Assembly: GCF_937997535.1 (NCBI RefSeq)
Contig: NZ_CALKTT010000063.1
Span: forward strand, 1 to 40,747
DNA: 40,747 nucleotides
From: an uncultured Campylobacter sp.
GTDB taxonomy: Bacteria > Campylobacterota > Campylobacteria > Campylobacterales > Campylobacteraceae
Direction: 5' to 3'
The notes beneath the pieces are model-generated. The model searched no databases. It was not told where the DNA came from and saw only the letters and a list, made by a program, of their open reading frames with translations. Positions 6,920-14,639 of the stretch are shown in pieces (the stretch's first letter is position 1; the number at the start of each line of letters is the position of its first letter). The position numbers and the translations under genes are program-made.

Positions 6920-7768
6920 TTACTCCTTAGTAAAAAATTTCTTTTTATCTATCAGATACGATATTTCACATTTAGTCTCCAACTTACTATCTTTAATCTC
7001 CTTAAGCCTTATAGTAAAGCCGAAGCCCAAACCAGGAAGATTTCTCTCAATATCCAACGCGTAGTATCTATCTTCATAAAAAATGGGTCTAAAATAAACG
7101 CCTTCCACATAATTTCTATAATTTTCTAGATGAATCCTACTTTTATACGGATCATAATTAAAATCCCTTATAGCTTTGGTACACTCTTTGATATCTAAAA
7201 TATAGGCTAAATTTTTAGCAAGATTGTTCGATACGTTATATTCCGCATACTTATAGAACATTATATATAAAAGCCTATGATCGCCGATCTTATACAAAGT
7301 GAAACCTCTGCCACGATACCCTACTTGAACCGTTCTATTCATATCCATATACCAACAATCACTCATATTTTGCTTTAGCTCAGGATCATTATAATCTATG
7401 CTATCGTTAACTACAGGGCGGATAGCGCTTATATTTTTCCATTTAAACAGATCGTCGTAAAAATCGGTGCAAAAGTCTCTTTCTTTAGCCAAATGCTCTT
7501 CATACTCTTTCTTAAGGGTCGCGTTTTGATCCATTTGCCAAAAATACACGCTTTTACTGTTAAAAGTAGTAATACCAAAAGTCGCATTGGTTTCACTGCT
7601 CTTTCTAGTAATATTTCTATCCCGTACCTTTGATAAAATCGAATCTAACATCCAAGGCATAGCAGTAGTAGTATTGTTCGTATCGTTTGCATCTATAAAC
7701 GATACGCTAAGTATGATCACAAGCGTAAATTTTATAAGTAAAGCAGGTCTAGGCATTCTGTCCTCCAT
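6920..7768 (-). CDS. secreted protein of the tandem paralogue family, most diverged copy
   Basis: 282 residues. Signal peptide within MPRPALLIKFTLVIILSVSF, probably starting at the second Met (residue 5), since MEDRMPRP precedes it. Core motifs are those of the 5315 gene: FNSKSVYFWQMDQNATLKKE, YEEHLAKERDFC, FYDDLFKWKN, DCWYMDMNRT, GRGFTLYK and LLYIMFYK. The C-terminal third (PIFYEDRYYALDIERNLPG) has diverged. Downstream (6895-6919) a start-like AAGGAGTAAATCATG opens only a 12-codon frame, matching the sequence after the 4486 copy. It is probably the first gene of the minus-strand cluster. Function unknown; a periplasmic location is inferred from the signal and Cys pattern. Confidence 0.72.
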   Translation of the reverse strand: MEDRMPRPALLIKFTLVIILSVSFIDANDTNNTTTAMPWMLDSILSKVRDRNITRKSSETNATFGITTFNSKSVYFWQMDQNATLKKEYEEHLAKERDFCTDFYDDLFKWKNISAIRPVVNDSIDYNDPELKQNMSDCWYMDMNRTVQVGYRGRGFTLYKIGDHRLLYIMFYKYAEYNVSNNLAKNLAYILDIKECTKAIRDFNYDPYKSRIHLENYRNYVEGVYFRPIFYEDRYYALDIERNLPGLGFGFTIRLKEIKDSKLETKCEISYLIDKKKFFTKE

Positions 7769-7971
7769 TCAAAAAGAGCAATATCATACTAGACTTATGG
7801 GTGCATTATATCCTCACTCAAGTTAAATTATACTTAACAATTTGATATTATTTTTTGATTTTGATTTAATATGAGATAGGCGGTAAAGCATAAAAATTCA
7901 GCGTTGCAATACATCAAATCCTGCAGGTTCTATGGACAAAATTTATGCGAATAAAATTTTATAAATCGCGC

Positions 7972-10767
7972 TTAGCCGAAGTTTACGGGATCCATATCGA
8001 TCTCGACGGGCAGATGCTCAAGCGCGCGCGCAGCATTAATCAGCGGCACGTGCGAACTAGCGCGCAGCAGAATTTCAAAGCGAAATTTCGACGCGATATA
8101 GGCGATACCCGCCTTGCCGTAACCGATGATCTCAAAGCTCTCGCTCGCTTTTTCTTTCAAATGCTGCGCGGAATTTTCGGCGGAATTTTCAGCCGCTAAA
8201 TTTATAAAATTTTGCGCGGCACCGTTTCTTTCAGGCTTTAAATTTACGCTACCCGCATCCCCGTCGCAAGCTGAAATTTGCGCGGTGTTTTTTAAATTTG
8301 AAGCATTTTGGCGGTTTAAATTTGCATCACTCCCGCGCAGATCCGGGCTTTGAAATTTAAAATTTGACATCCGTTTACCGCCCTGCTGCACAGAATTTTC
8401 TAAATTTAAAGCGCTTAGATTTGCTCTCCTCGCGTCCAGCCCGTCATGCGATACAAACGCGCTGCCTCCCGCCTGCTTGCGTCGTAAGATTTCAAGCGCG
8501 GCGCTCATTATCTCGCTCGCCGCGTTTTCGTTTTTATGCGAGATCAGCACGCGCAAAAGCCGCATATACGGCGGATAGAGCCCCTCGCGAAACTCCGCCT
8601 CGTCGCGCAAAAAATCATCGTAATTTTCGATATAATCCCTAAAAAAGCCGCTCTGGCGCGTCTGTATGACGACTCTGCCCTGTCCCGAGCGACCCGCGCG
8701 ACCCGCCACCTGCATCGCAAGCGCCAGCGTCTTTTCGCGCGCCCTAAAATCAGGATAGCTCAGATGCTCGTCGATCCCCATTATCACCGCAAGATCCACG
8801 CCGTGGTAATCGTGCCCCTTACTAAGCATCTGCGTGCCTACCAAAATGTCGATTTTATGGGCGTTGAAGTTATTGAGCAGCGCCTCGAGCTTGCGCTGCG
8901 TGGTGATCTCGTCGCGATCAAATTTTGCGATGCGAGCGCTCGGGAAATGCGCCGCGAGCTGTGCGGCAAGCTCGCCCGTGCCGATCTTGCGCGCCTGCAT
9001 TACCTCGCCGCCGCAGTTTTCGCAAGACGCCCTGTAAAACGTGCTAAAGCCGCAGTAATGGCACTTTAGCGCCGCAGCATCCGCGTGGTAGCTCATCCCG
9101 ACGGCGCAAAACGGGCAGCGCACGATCTGCCCGCAGTTTTCGCAAACCATATATTTGTAGTTCGCGCGCGTCGGCAAAAACACGACAGCCTGCTTGTCCG
9201 CTTCGAGGCTACGCCTAATCTCGGTTAAAATTTTAGAACTCAGCCCCGTCTCGCTCTCGTCGAAAATGAAGCGCTTGGCGCTGCTAAAGTAGGTGCCGCG
9301 CAGGCGGAAGTGCGGCTGCTTCGCGTAGGTGCTAAGCGCGGGCGTCGCAGAACCTAAAACCACGCGGATGCCAAGCTTCTTGCCGACGAAAATTGCGGCG
9401 TCGCGGGCATTTAGGCGCGGCGCGGCGGCGGATTTATAGCTGTCGTCGTGCTCCTCATCCACGACGATGAGGCCTAGATCGCTAAAGGGCAAAAACAGCG
9501 CCGAGCGGGCGCCCGCGATGAGCCTGATCTCGCCTGCGTTAAATTTCGCTAAAATTTCACGCTTTTTCTTGGGCGAAATTTTGGAGTGCCAGACGCCGAG
9601 CCGCTCGCCGAAATAGCTTTGTAGCCGCTTCGTCATCTGCGGCGTGAGCGAAATCTCGGGCATCAAAAACAGCGCCTGCTTGCCCGCAGCGAGCGCCTGC
9701 GCGATCAGCGCTATATAAATTTCGCTCTTACCGCTGCCCGTATCGCCGAAGATCAGCGATGTCTCGTTGGCTTCAGCAAATTTACGCGCTTGCTCCTGCG
9801 CGGGGGTTAGGTTTGGAATTTTACCTATTTGAAGCAGGGATAGCGACGGCGGGACGGAGCTTTGTGCCGCGGCGTCTGAATTTTGAATTGAGATGGAATT
9901 TTGCGCTGAAGTAGAATTCTGAATCGAAATGGAATTCTCTCCCTCGGTAAAATCCCGCTCTTGGATCGAATTTTGCGCGATAGCGAAATTTTGTTTGTGT
10001 GCAGGATCGGGAACGGCAACAAAATTTATTGTCATAGCGGAATTTTGAGCCAATGTAGAGCTTTGAATTGAAACGGAATTTTGCTCATCGACAAAGTCCC
10101 TCTCTTGGATAGGATTTTGCGCGGCGGTAGAATTTAACGCCAAATTTTGCGAGATAGAATTTGGCGTCCGCTTTAAATTTTGTTTTTGCGTAGAATTCGG
10201 CGCGATGACGGAATTTATAACGGTAACGGAATTTTCTGTGGTAATAGAATTCCTCGTCAATGTAGAATTTTGAATTGAGGCGGAATTGTGTGTGGCACTA
10301 AAACCCCAGTCGAAAGCAGAATTTCGTGCGGTAATGAAATTCTGCTCGAAAATAAAATTTTGTTCGCGGGTAGAAGCTTGTTTGCAAGCGGAGACCAACT
10401 CACTAACGGGAATTTGCTCGCAAGCGCAATTCCGCTCGGTCATAGGATCCTCCTGCGAATTCCGCAAATCCTGCGCCGTATCGCTCGCAGGCTCGAAAAT
10501 CCCAAATGCAACGCCCTTTTCGCAGACATAGTAGTACGCGATAAAATTTGCAAGTGCGATCTGAAACGGGCTAAATTTAAGCTGCGAAATCTCTAAAATT
10601 TCCTTAGTTTTGAAGCTCGGCTTTGCAACCTCGCGCAGGATCACGGCGGATTTGATACTTGATTTTACGGGAACGGATACGATTTGATAAGTTGGGATTT
10701 CAAGATTTGAACTATAAGTAAGCGGTTTTAGGCTGGCGCCCAAAACCGCAACTTCATAATAGAGCAT
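7972..10767 (-). CDS. priA: PriA, primosomal replication restart helicase with two low-complexity insertions
   Basis: DEAH-type 3'-5' helicase that reloads the replisome at stalled forks. N-terminal 3' DNA-binding domain about residues 1-92. Walker A GDTGSGKSE (341-349). Walker B DEEH in LIVVDEEHDDSYKSA. Zinc-binding cysteines run CENCGQIVRCPFC through CHYCG to CENCGG. Helicase motifs GTQMLSKGHDYHGVDL and QVAGRAGRSGQGRV complete the core. Length is 931 residues, against roughly 620-730 in the family. The excess is one insertion between the DNA-binding and helicase domains (about 95-308) and a second near the C-terminus (about 767-878). Both lie at domain boundaries and keep the frame. The start at 10767 is four bases after the pseudopilin stop, so the two are probably co-transcribed. 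Confidence 0.94.
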   Translation of the reverse strand: MLYYEVAVLGASLKPLTYSSNLEIPTYQIVSVPVKSSIKSAVILREVAKPSFKTKEILEISQLKFSPFQIALANFIAYYYVCEKGVAFGIFEPASDTAQDLRNSQEDPMTERNCACEQIPVSELVSACKQASTREQNFIFEQNFITARNSAFDWGFSATHNSASIQNSTLTRNSITTENSVTVINSVIAPNSTQKQNLKRTPNSISQNLALNSTAAQNPIQERDFVDEQNSVSIQSSTLAQNSAMTINFVAVPDPAHKQNFAIAQNSIQERDFTEGENSISIQNSTSAQNSISIQNSDAAAQSSVPPSLSLLQIGKIPNLTPAQEQARKFAEANETSLIFGDTGSGKSEIYIALIAQALAAGKQALFLMPEISLTPQMTKRLQSYFGERLGVWHSKISPKKKREILAKFNAGEIRLIAGARSALFLPFSDLGLIVVDEEHDDSYKSAAAPRLNARDAAIFVGKKLGIRVVLGSATPALSTYAKQPHFRLRGTYFSSAKRFIFDESETGLSSKILTEIRRSLEADKQAVVFLPTRANYKYMVCENCGQIVRCPFCAVGMSYHADAAALKCHYCGFSTFYRASCENCGGEVMQARKIGTGELAAQLAAHFPSARIAKFDRDEITTQRKLEALLNNFNAHKIDILVGTQMLSKGHDYHGVDLAVIMGIDEHLSYPDFRAREKTLALAMQVAGRAGRSGQGRVVIQTRQSGFFRDYIENYDDFLRDEAEFREGLYPPYMRLLRVLISHKNENAASEIMSAALEILRRKQAGGSAFVSHDGLDARRANLSALNLENSVQQGGKRMSNFKFQSPDLRGSDANLNRQNASNLKNTAQISACDGDAGSVNLKPERNGAAQNFINLAAENSAENSAQHLKEKASESFEIIGYGKAGIAYIASKFRFEILLRASSHVPLINAARALEHLPVEIDMDPVNFG
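8134..8469. repeat. RAATTY-rich insertion in the C-terminal part of priA
   Basis: Encodes residues about 767-878, rich in Asn, Leu and Ser (NLSALNLENS, NLNRQNASNLKN, AENSAENSAQ). AAATTT words recur, in a frame that gives N-L or N-F. It lies between the helicase core and the last conserved segment starting EIIGYGKAGIAYI. Confidence 0.65.
9844..10485. repeat. 18-bp-period RAATTY repeat insertion in priA (NSxxxx hexapeptides)
   Basis: About 23 RAATTY words by eye between 9877 and 10462. In the best part (about 10190-10300) GAATTY recurs every 18 bases, giving six-residue units NSASIQ, NSTLTR, NSITTE, NSVTVI, NSVIAP, NSTQKQ. A second run gives NSISIQ, NSTSAQ, NSISIQ. Units vary outside the NS core. 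Confidence 0.82.
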
Positions 10768-10771
10768 TTAG

Positions 10772-11257
10772 CTATTGAGCTAAGGATTGACAAAGATCAT
10801 CAGCGTGATTGCAGTCGAATGAGCCTACATTTCTATCTTTATTTGCACCGGAAGTAGGTATACTAGCTCTTGTTGGATAATAAGTAAAGTTAGTACTTTT
10901 GCCTGCTACGGTAGCCGTATATGTAGATGTAGCATTATCGTTGCCATTTCTAACCAAAGTCCAGCCGTTCCTACCGCCATCTCTCATAGGATAGATAGGT
11001 TGCTGCAAAACGCCATCAAAAAGAGTGGCGTTGTCTGAGCCCTCCAAAGCAGGCCATGTAGTCACGCCCCTCATCATGTTCTCGCTTCTAACTAGCGAAA
11101 GTCCGCTTCTAATGGCGGCGATGTCTCCGCGCATCTTAGCGATAGTAGCATCATCGCGCGTAGCGGCTAATCTAGGCACTGCAATGCCCGCCAAAATACC
11201 TAAAACGACGATGACGAAAACAAGCTCTATCATCGTAAAAGCTTTTAAATTTTTCAT
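10772..11257 (-). CDS. type IV pilin-like / type II secretion pseudopilin
   Basis: A 161-residue prepilin-like protein. KAFTMIELVFVIVVLGILAG is the classic N-terminal segment: a short basic leader, then the mature N-terminus FTMIELVFVI with Glu at position 5 and a hydrophobic helix. In this protein Ala, not Gly, precedes the Phe at the expected peptidase cleavage site. The globular part is small, with two Cys near the C-terminus (FDCNHADDLCQSL) that may form the usual terminal disulphide. Likely a component of the Campylobacter type II-like/competence machinery (Cts system), which needs a pseudopilin for DNA uptake, but no other pilus gene is nearby. A -10 box lies upstream at 11286-11291. 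It is followed by priA after four bases. Confidence 0.85.
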   Translation of the reverse strand: MKNLKAFTMIELVFVIVVLGILAGIAVPRLAATRDDATIAKMRGDIAAIRSGLSLVRSENMMRGVTTWPALEGSDNATLFDGVLQQPIYPMRDGGRNGWTLVRNGNDNATSTYTATVAGKSTNFTYYPTRASIPTSGANKDRNVGSFDCNHADDLCQSLAQ

Positions 11258-11285
11258 GTTAAATCCTTTGATTTAAAGTGAGATG

Positions 11286-11291
11286 ATTATA
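11286..11291 (-). promoter_or_regulatory. candidate -10 box for the pseudopilin-priA unit
   Basis: Minus-strand GGCTATAATCATC contains a perfect TATAAT about 30 bases before the pilin ATG, with an AT-rich tract upstream. The ribosome site AAGGATT is next to the start. Confidence 0.55.
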
Positions 11292-11351
11292 GCCAAATTT
11301 AAATAAAATTAATTTTAGTTAAAGAAAAAATCCTGCATTTTAAATGGAATT

Positions 11352-12341
11352 TTATGAAATTTCATTAAATTCTGCGATTTTTTGTCCGAATTTTACGGAC
11401 GTATCAGTCGGAGTTTCAAATTTTAAAAACTCGCTTTGCGCTACAAGCACGATCGTCGAGCCCAGCTCGAAATTCCCTAGATGATCGCCCTTTTTAAAGC
11501 TTAAATTTTCATATTCGTAAAGCGCCCCCTCCCTATTCGCGCATGCATTCGTTTGTATTCGCGTATCGAAATCAAATCTCATCTTGCCGACGTTTAAAGC
11601 GCCCACGAAAACCATCCACAAAATCCCGCCGTTACACATCTTGCACTTCAAAATCACGCGCTCATTTTTAGCGTAGAGGTTTGGAATTTTAAGTAAAAAT
11701 TTCTTCGCCACGCTGTAAAGATCGGCAGGAATATAAAGCGCCTGCAGCACGCTCAGATCGCACGGCGCGTGATAATGATGATAATCGCGCGGGCTTAGAT
11801 AAATGTTTGCGTAGCTTAAATTTACGCCGCTTGTATTTTCGCCGCCTTGGGCGTCCTCTGCGCTCGTTTCGCGGCTCACACTACTTTCATCACTATAAAT
11901 TTCAGCTTGCACGCCGCTCGCGGCATAAGTTGCGCCGCTTTCGTCGCTTATGATTTTCGCTTGCGCAGCGTCCGCGGCGTCATCTAAATTTTTAACCGCT
12001 CCGCCGCTTTCACTCGCAGTAAAAGTGCGCCCCAATAGCTCGCTAAGGTTGTATTCGCAGCCCTTCACGCTAAAAGCTCGCAGATTGGCGCAGCATCCGC
12101 TCTCAAAGATCACGCCGTCGCTAGGGCTTATAAAAGCCGTCTCGTCTGCCGCTATCTCGCGCGGACGCAGCAAACGGCGAGTAAAAAGCGCGTTTAGGCT
12201 CGCGTAGCTTTGCGGCGGATCAAATTCGCTCATATCGATTTTGAAAAATTCCACATATTTGCGGTTGATAAAATTTTGTATAAATTTAGGAAATTTCACC
12301 GCGGCGATAACCCCGAAAATCCTCGAAATAAAATTTCTCAT
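11352..12341 (-). CDS. psd: phosphatidylserine decarboxylase proenzyme with an inserted segment
   Basis: Pyruvoyl enzyme that makes phosphatidylethanolamine from phosphatidylserine at the inner membrane. The self-cleavage motif LGST is at residues 293-296 (FELGSTIVL), so Ser295 would become the pyruvoyl group of the alpha chain. The substrate-site block YLSPRDYHHYHAP (about 181-193) and VGALNVG are conserved. Length is 329, against about 265-290 for the family. The extra is about 65 residues (107-172) rich in Ala, Ser, Glu and Asp, containing a duplicated AKIISDES / AEIYSDES unit, placed in the beta chain before the YLSPRDYHH block. The start ATG directly abuts the stop of the phosphoesterase gene, indicating coupling in one operon. 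Confidence 0.92.
   Translation of the reverse strand: MRNFISRIFGVIAAVKFPKFIQNFINRKYVEFFKIDMSEFDPPQSYASLNALFTRRLLRPREIAADETAFISPSDGVIFESGCCANLRAFSVKGCEYNLSELLGRTFTASESGGAVKNLDDAADAAQAKIISDESGATYAASGVQAEIYSDESSVSRETSAEDAQGGENTSGVNLSYANIYLSPRDYHHYHAPCDLSVLQALYIPADLYSVAKKFLLKIPNLYAKNERVILKCKMCNGGILWMVFVGALNVGKMRFDFDTRIQTNACANREGALYEYENLSFKKGDHLGNFELGSTIVLVAQSEFLKFETPTDTSVKFGQKIAEFNEIS
11826..12023. repeat. inserted segment in psd
   Basis: Encodes about residues 107-172. It contains an imperfect direct repeat of about 30 bases (AKIISDESGA and AEIYSDESSV) and an ENTS unit. It is less RAATTY-rich than the other insertions, so its origin may differ. Confidence 0.55.
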
Positions 12342-13469
12342 CTATGCCTTTCTAAGCTTAAGCAGCGCGATCTCGGCATCAGCAAAGACCCTTATCGGCG
12401 GGCCCCAAAACCCTACGCCGCTGCTTACGTAAATTTGCTTCAGCCCGTCATTATACAGCCCGTAAAGATACTTCTGGCTAAGCAGCACCAAAAGCGTCCA
12501 TGGGAAAATTTGCCCCGCGTGCGTGTGTCCGCAGATACACAGATCGACCTCGTCGCGCACGAAATCCACGACGTATTTTGGCTGATGCGCGAGCAAAATT
12601 TTAGGCTTATCGGGGTCTGCCTGCGTTAGCGCGGCGCTTAGATCGGGCTGCATATATCCGAAGCGAAAGCCGCTAAGATCGTGCACGCCCATTAAATTTA
12701 GCCCTTCAAATTCCACGCTTTCGTTTTGCAGCACCCGCACGCCCGCTTTTTGCATCGCTTTTATAAGTCCGCTTGCGTCGCCGCGGTAATACTCGTGGTT
12801 GCCCGTGACGAAAAATATAGGTTTTTTGATCGCCTCAAGAGACTGCAAAATATCCCCGAGCTCATCCGAGCGCAGATCAAACATATCGCCCACGATCAGC
12901 AGCGCATCGTAATTTAGCGAGTTTATCTGCGCTACGACGCCTTGCAAAAACTCCTTTTTCAAAAACTCGCCCAGATGCACGTCTGAGATGACGGCAAAAC
13001 TTAGCTCGCGAGCTAAGTTTTTGATTTTTATTTCGCGCTCGGTGATTTTTGGAATTTTTAGTGCATTATAAAGCCCTTTAAAAATATAGCTAAACGCCAT
13101 TATTACGAAGGTTACGTCTATAAAGGTTTTTAAAAATTTTCGCCTGTTTTGGCTAAATTTAACCACATGCGCAGCGGCACTTAGCACATCGTAAGCAAGG
13201 CAGATAAAAAAGAGCGAAAAGGACGCTGCCATGCAAAATACGCAAGCTTTATAGAGCAGCTCATTTTTAAAGCTTCCATTAAGCCCAAAACCCGCAAAAA
13301 ATATTGCATCTAAAATTGCTAAAGCTACGCAAAGTAAGCTCAAGACAGGGCGAAACGTAGCGAAGCCTTTATATGGCGCAAAACGCGCGCTGATCGATCT
13401 GTAGACGTAAAGATTAAAAAACAGAAATAAAACCGTACCGACGATCGGGAAAATATAGGCGCTTTTCAA
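12342..13469 (-). CDS. membrane-anchored metallophosphoesterase (YkuE-like)
   Basis: 375 residues. About four membrane segments occupy the first 135 residues. A calcineurin-type phosphoesterase domain follows with every metal motif: ISDVHLG (161-167), VGDMFD (193-198), TGNHEYY (222-228), LLAHQPKY (292-299) and CGHTHAGQ (313-320). Proteins of this shape often act on lipid-linked or other membrane phosphate substrates; the actual substrate is not shown here. Its stop codon is immediately followed by the psd start, and it lies three bases after the Crp-type regulator, so it is the middle gene of a tight operon. The link to psd hints at phospholipid metabolism. Confidence 0.88.
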   Translation of the reverse strand: MKSAYIFPIVGTVLFLFFNLYVYRSISARFAPYKGFATFRPVLSLLCVALAILDAIFFAGFGLNGSFKNELLYKACVFCMAASFSLFFICLAYDVLSAAAHVVKFSQNRRKFLKTFIDVTFVIMAFSYIFKGLYNALKIPKITEREIKIKNLARELSFAVISDVHLGEFLKKEFLQGVVAQINSLNYDALLIVGDMFDLRSDELGDILQSLEAIKKPIFFVTGNHEYYRGDASGLIKAMQKAGVRVLQNESVEFEGLNLMGVHDLSGFRFGYMQPDLSAALTQADPDKPKILLAHQPKYVVDFVRDEVDLCICGHTHAGQIFPWTLLVLLSQKYLYGLYNDGLKQIYVSSGVGFWGPPIRVFADAEIALLKLRKA

Positions 13470-13472
13470 ACT

Positions 13473-14111
13473 CTAGCCTTGGATATACTCGTCCAGCTTA
13501 TCTTTATCAAAGCCCGTGATTTCTTGCTTATCGTCTAAAATTAGTGCGCCGCTCTTTTTAAATTTAGTGATGGTGCGCGAAAATGTTTCGGGAGTCACGT
13601 TTAGAATTCTGGCTATTCTAGTGTATTTTGTGCTCATAAAAATATCAAAATTATCGTTGATAAACTTAGCGATTTTGCCGTCGCAGTTAAGCACGACTTG
13701 ATTATCAAAGACCGCATTTAGCGCACGGATCTTCTCAGACATCGATTTTAAAAGCTCCAGGCAAATCTTTGGATCACTCATAAACTCGTTTTTAAATTTT
13801 TCATAATCGATCTTTAGCACCTCGCCGTTTGTCGAAAACACGCCGCTTGCAGGATAGCTCGTCTCTTCGAAATTTACCATCTCTGCCACGAGCGAGATGG
13901 GGCGGATCTCGCGCATATGGATCTCTCGCCCCTTTGCGGAGGTTTTATAGATTTTTAAAATTCCTTTTAGCAGGATTAATAGATACTGCGAGCGCTCGCC
14001 CTCGAAAAATAAAATTTCGCCCTTTTTGTAGCTTTTATGGATGCTAATCTGCTCCAAACGATCAATTTGCGCTGCGCTTAGAGCTTTGAAATAAGGAATT
14101 CTCTCAAGCAT
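13473..14111 (-). CDS. Crp/Fnr-family transcription regulator
   Basis: 212 residues. An N-terminal cyclic-nucleotide-binding-type beta roll (about 1-120: KKGEILFFEGERSQYLLILL, then KIYKTSAKGREIHMREI) is followed by a long dimer helix and a C-terminal winged helix with TRIARILNVTPETFSRTITK as the helix-turn-helix (about 163-182). No N-terminal cysteine cluster of the Fnr type is visible, so it is not an obvious iron-sulphur oxygen sensor. The effector is unknown. It is the first gene of the regulator-phosphoesterase-psd run and lies just downstream of mscL. In campylobacters, regulators of this class control respiration or nitrosative stress genes, but the target here is not shown. Confidence 0.88.
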   Translation of the reverse strand: MLERIPYFKALSAAQIDRLEQISIHKSYKKGEILFFEGERSQYLLILLKGILKIYKTSAKGREIHMREIRPISLVAEMVNFEETSYPASGVFSTNGEVLKIDYEKFKNEFMSDPKICLELLKSMSEKIRALNAVFDNQVVLNCDGKIAKFINDNFDIFMSTKYTRIARILNVTPETFSRTITKFKKSGALILDDKQEITGFDKDKLDEYIQG

Positions 14112-14120
14112 CGCCGCGAC

Positions 14121-14525
14121 CTATTTTTTTAGCAGATCTCTTATCTCGCTAAGAAGTTTGACCTCTTCGCTAGGCTCAGCAGGTGCGGCAGGCTCAGGCG
14201 CAGGCTCGGCGGGCTTTTTAAGCTTATTAATCGCCTTGATCGCGCAGAATATACAAAACGCGATGATGATGAAATCGACCGTTACTTGGATAAACGAGCC
14301 GTAGTTTATCGTAACGGCCGGGGTCTGCCCCACCGCTTCTTTTAGCACGATCTTAAGATCGGTAAAATTCATTCCTCCCGTAAGAAGTCCTAAAACAGGC
14401 ATCATAATGTCGCTTACGAGCGAGGTTACGATCTTGCCAAAAGCCCCGCCGATGACGACGCCCACCGCCATATCGATAACGTTGCCTTTCATCGCAAATT
14501 CTTTGAATTCCTGAATGAAACTCAT
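14121..14525 (-). CDS. mscL: large-conductance mechanosensitive channel MscL
   Basis: 134 residues, normal for the family. Forms a homopentameric inner-membrane channel that opens on hypo-osmotic shock. N-terminal helix FIQEFKEFAMKGNVIDMAVG and the pore-lining first membrane helix GVVIGGAFGKIVTSLVSDIM follow the family closely. The second membrane helix is VTVDFIIIAFCIFCAIKAIN. A Pro/Ala/Glu-rich linker (EPAPEPAAPAEPSEEV) precedes the C-terminal bundle helix LLSEIRDLLKK. Preceded by AAGGAGA. Divergent from gltX. Confidence 0.95.
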   Translation of the reverse strand: MSFIQEFKEFAMKGNVIDMAVGVVIGGAFGKIVTSLVSDIMMPVLGLLTGGMNFTDLKIVLKEAVGQTPAVTINYGSFIQVTVDFIIIAFCIFCAIKAINKLKKPAEPAPEPAAPAEPSEEVKLLSEIRDLLKK

Positions 14526-14601
14526 ATTGTCTCCTTAAATAAAATGCGCCGATATTAGCCTATTTTTGCTTTGTTTTTGCTTTTTATTAGGAAGTAAAAA
14601 G

Positions 14602-14607
14602 TATAAT
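14602..14607 (+). promoter_or_regulatory. candidate -10 box for gltX
   Basis: TATAAT within AAAGTATAATCCC, 33 bases before the TTG start of gltX. The upstream sequence is T- and A-rich as in campylobacter promoters. Confidence 0.55.
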
Positions 14608-14639
14608 CCCAGCTTAAATTTAAACCCAAAGGACCTAAA

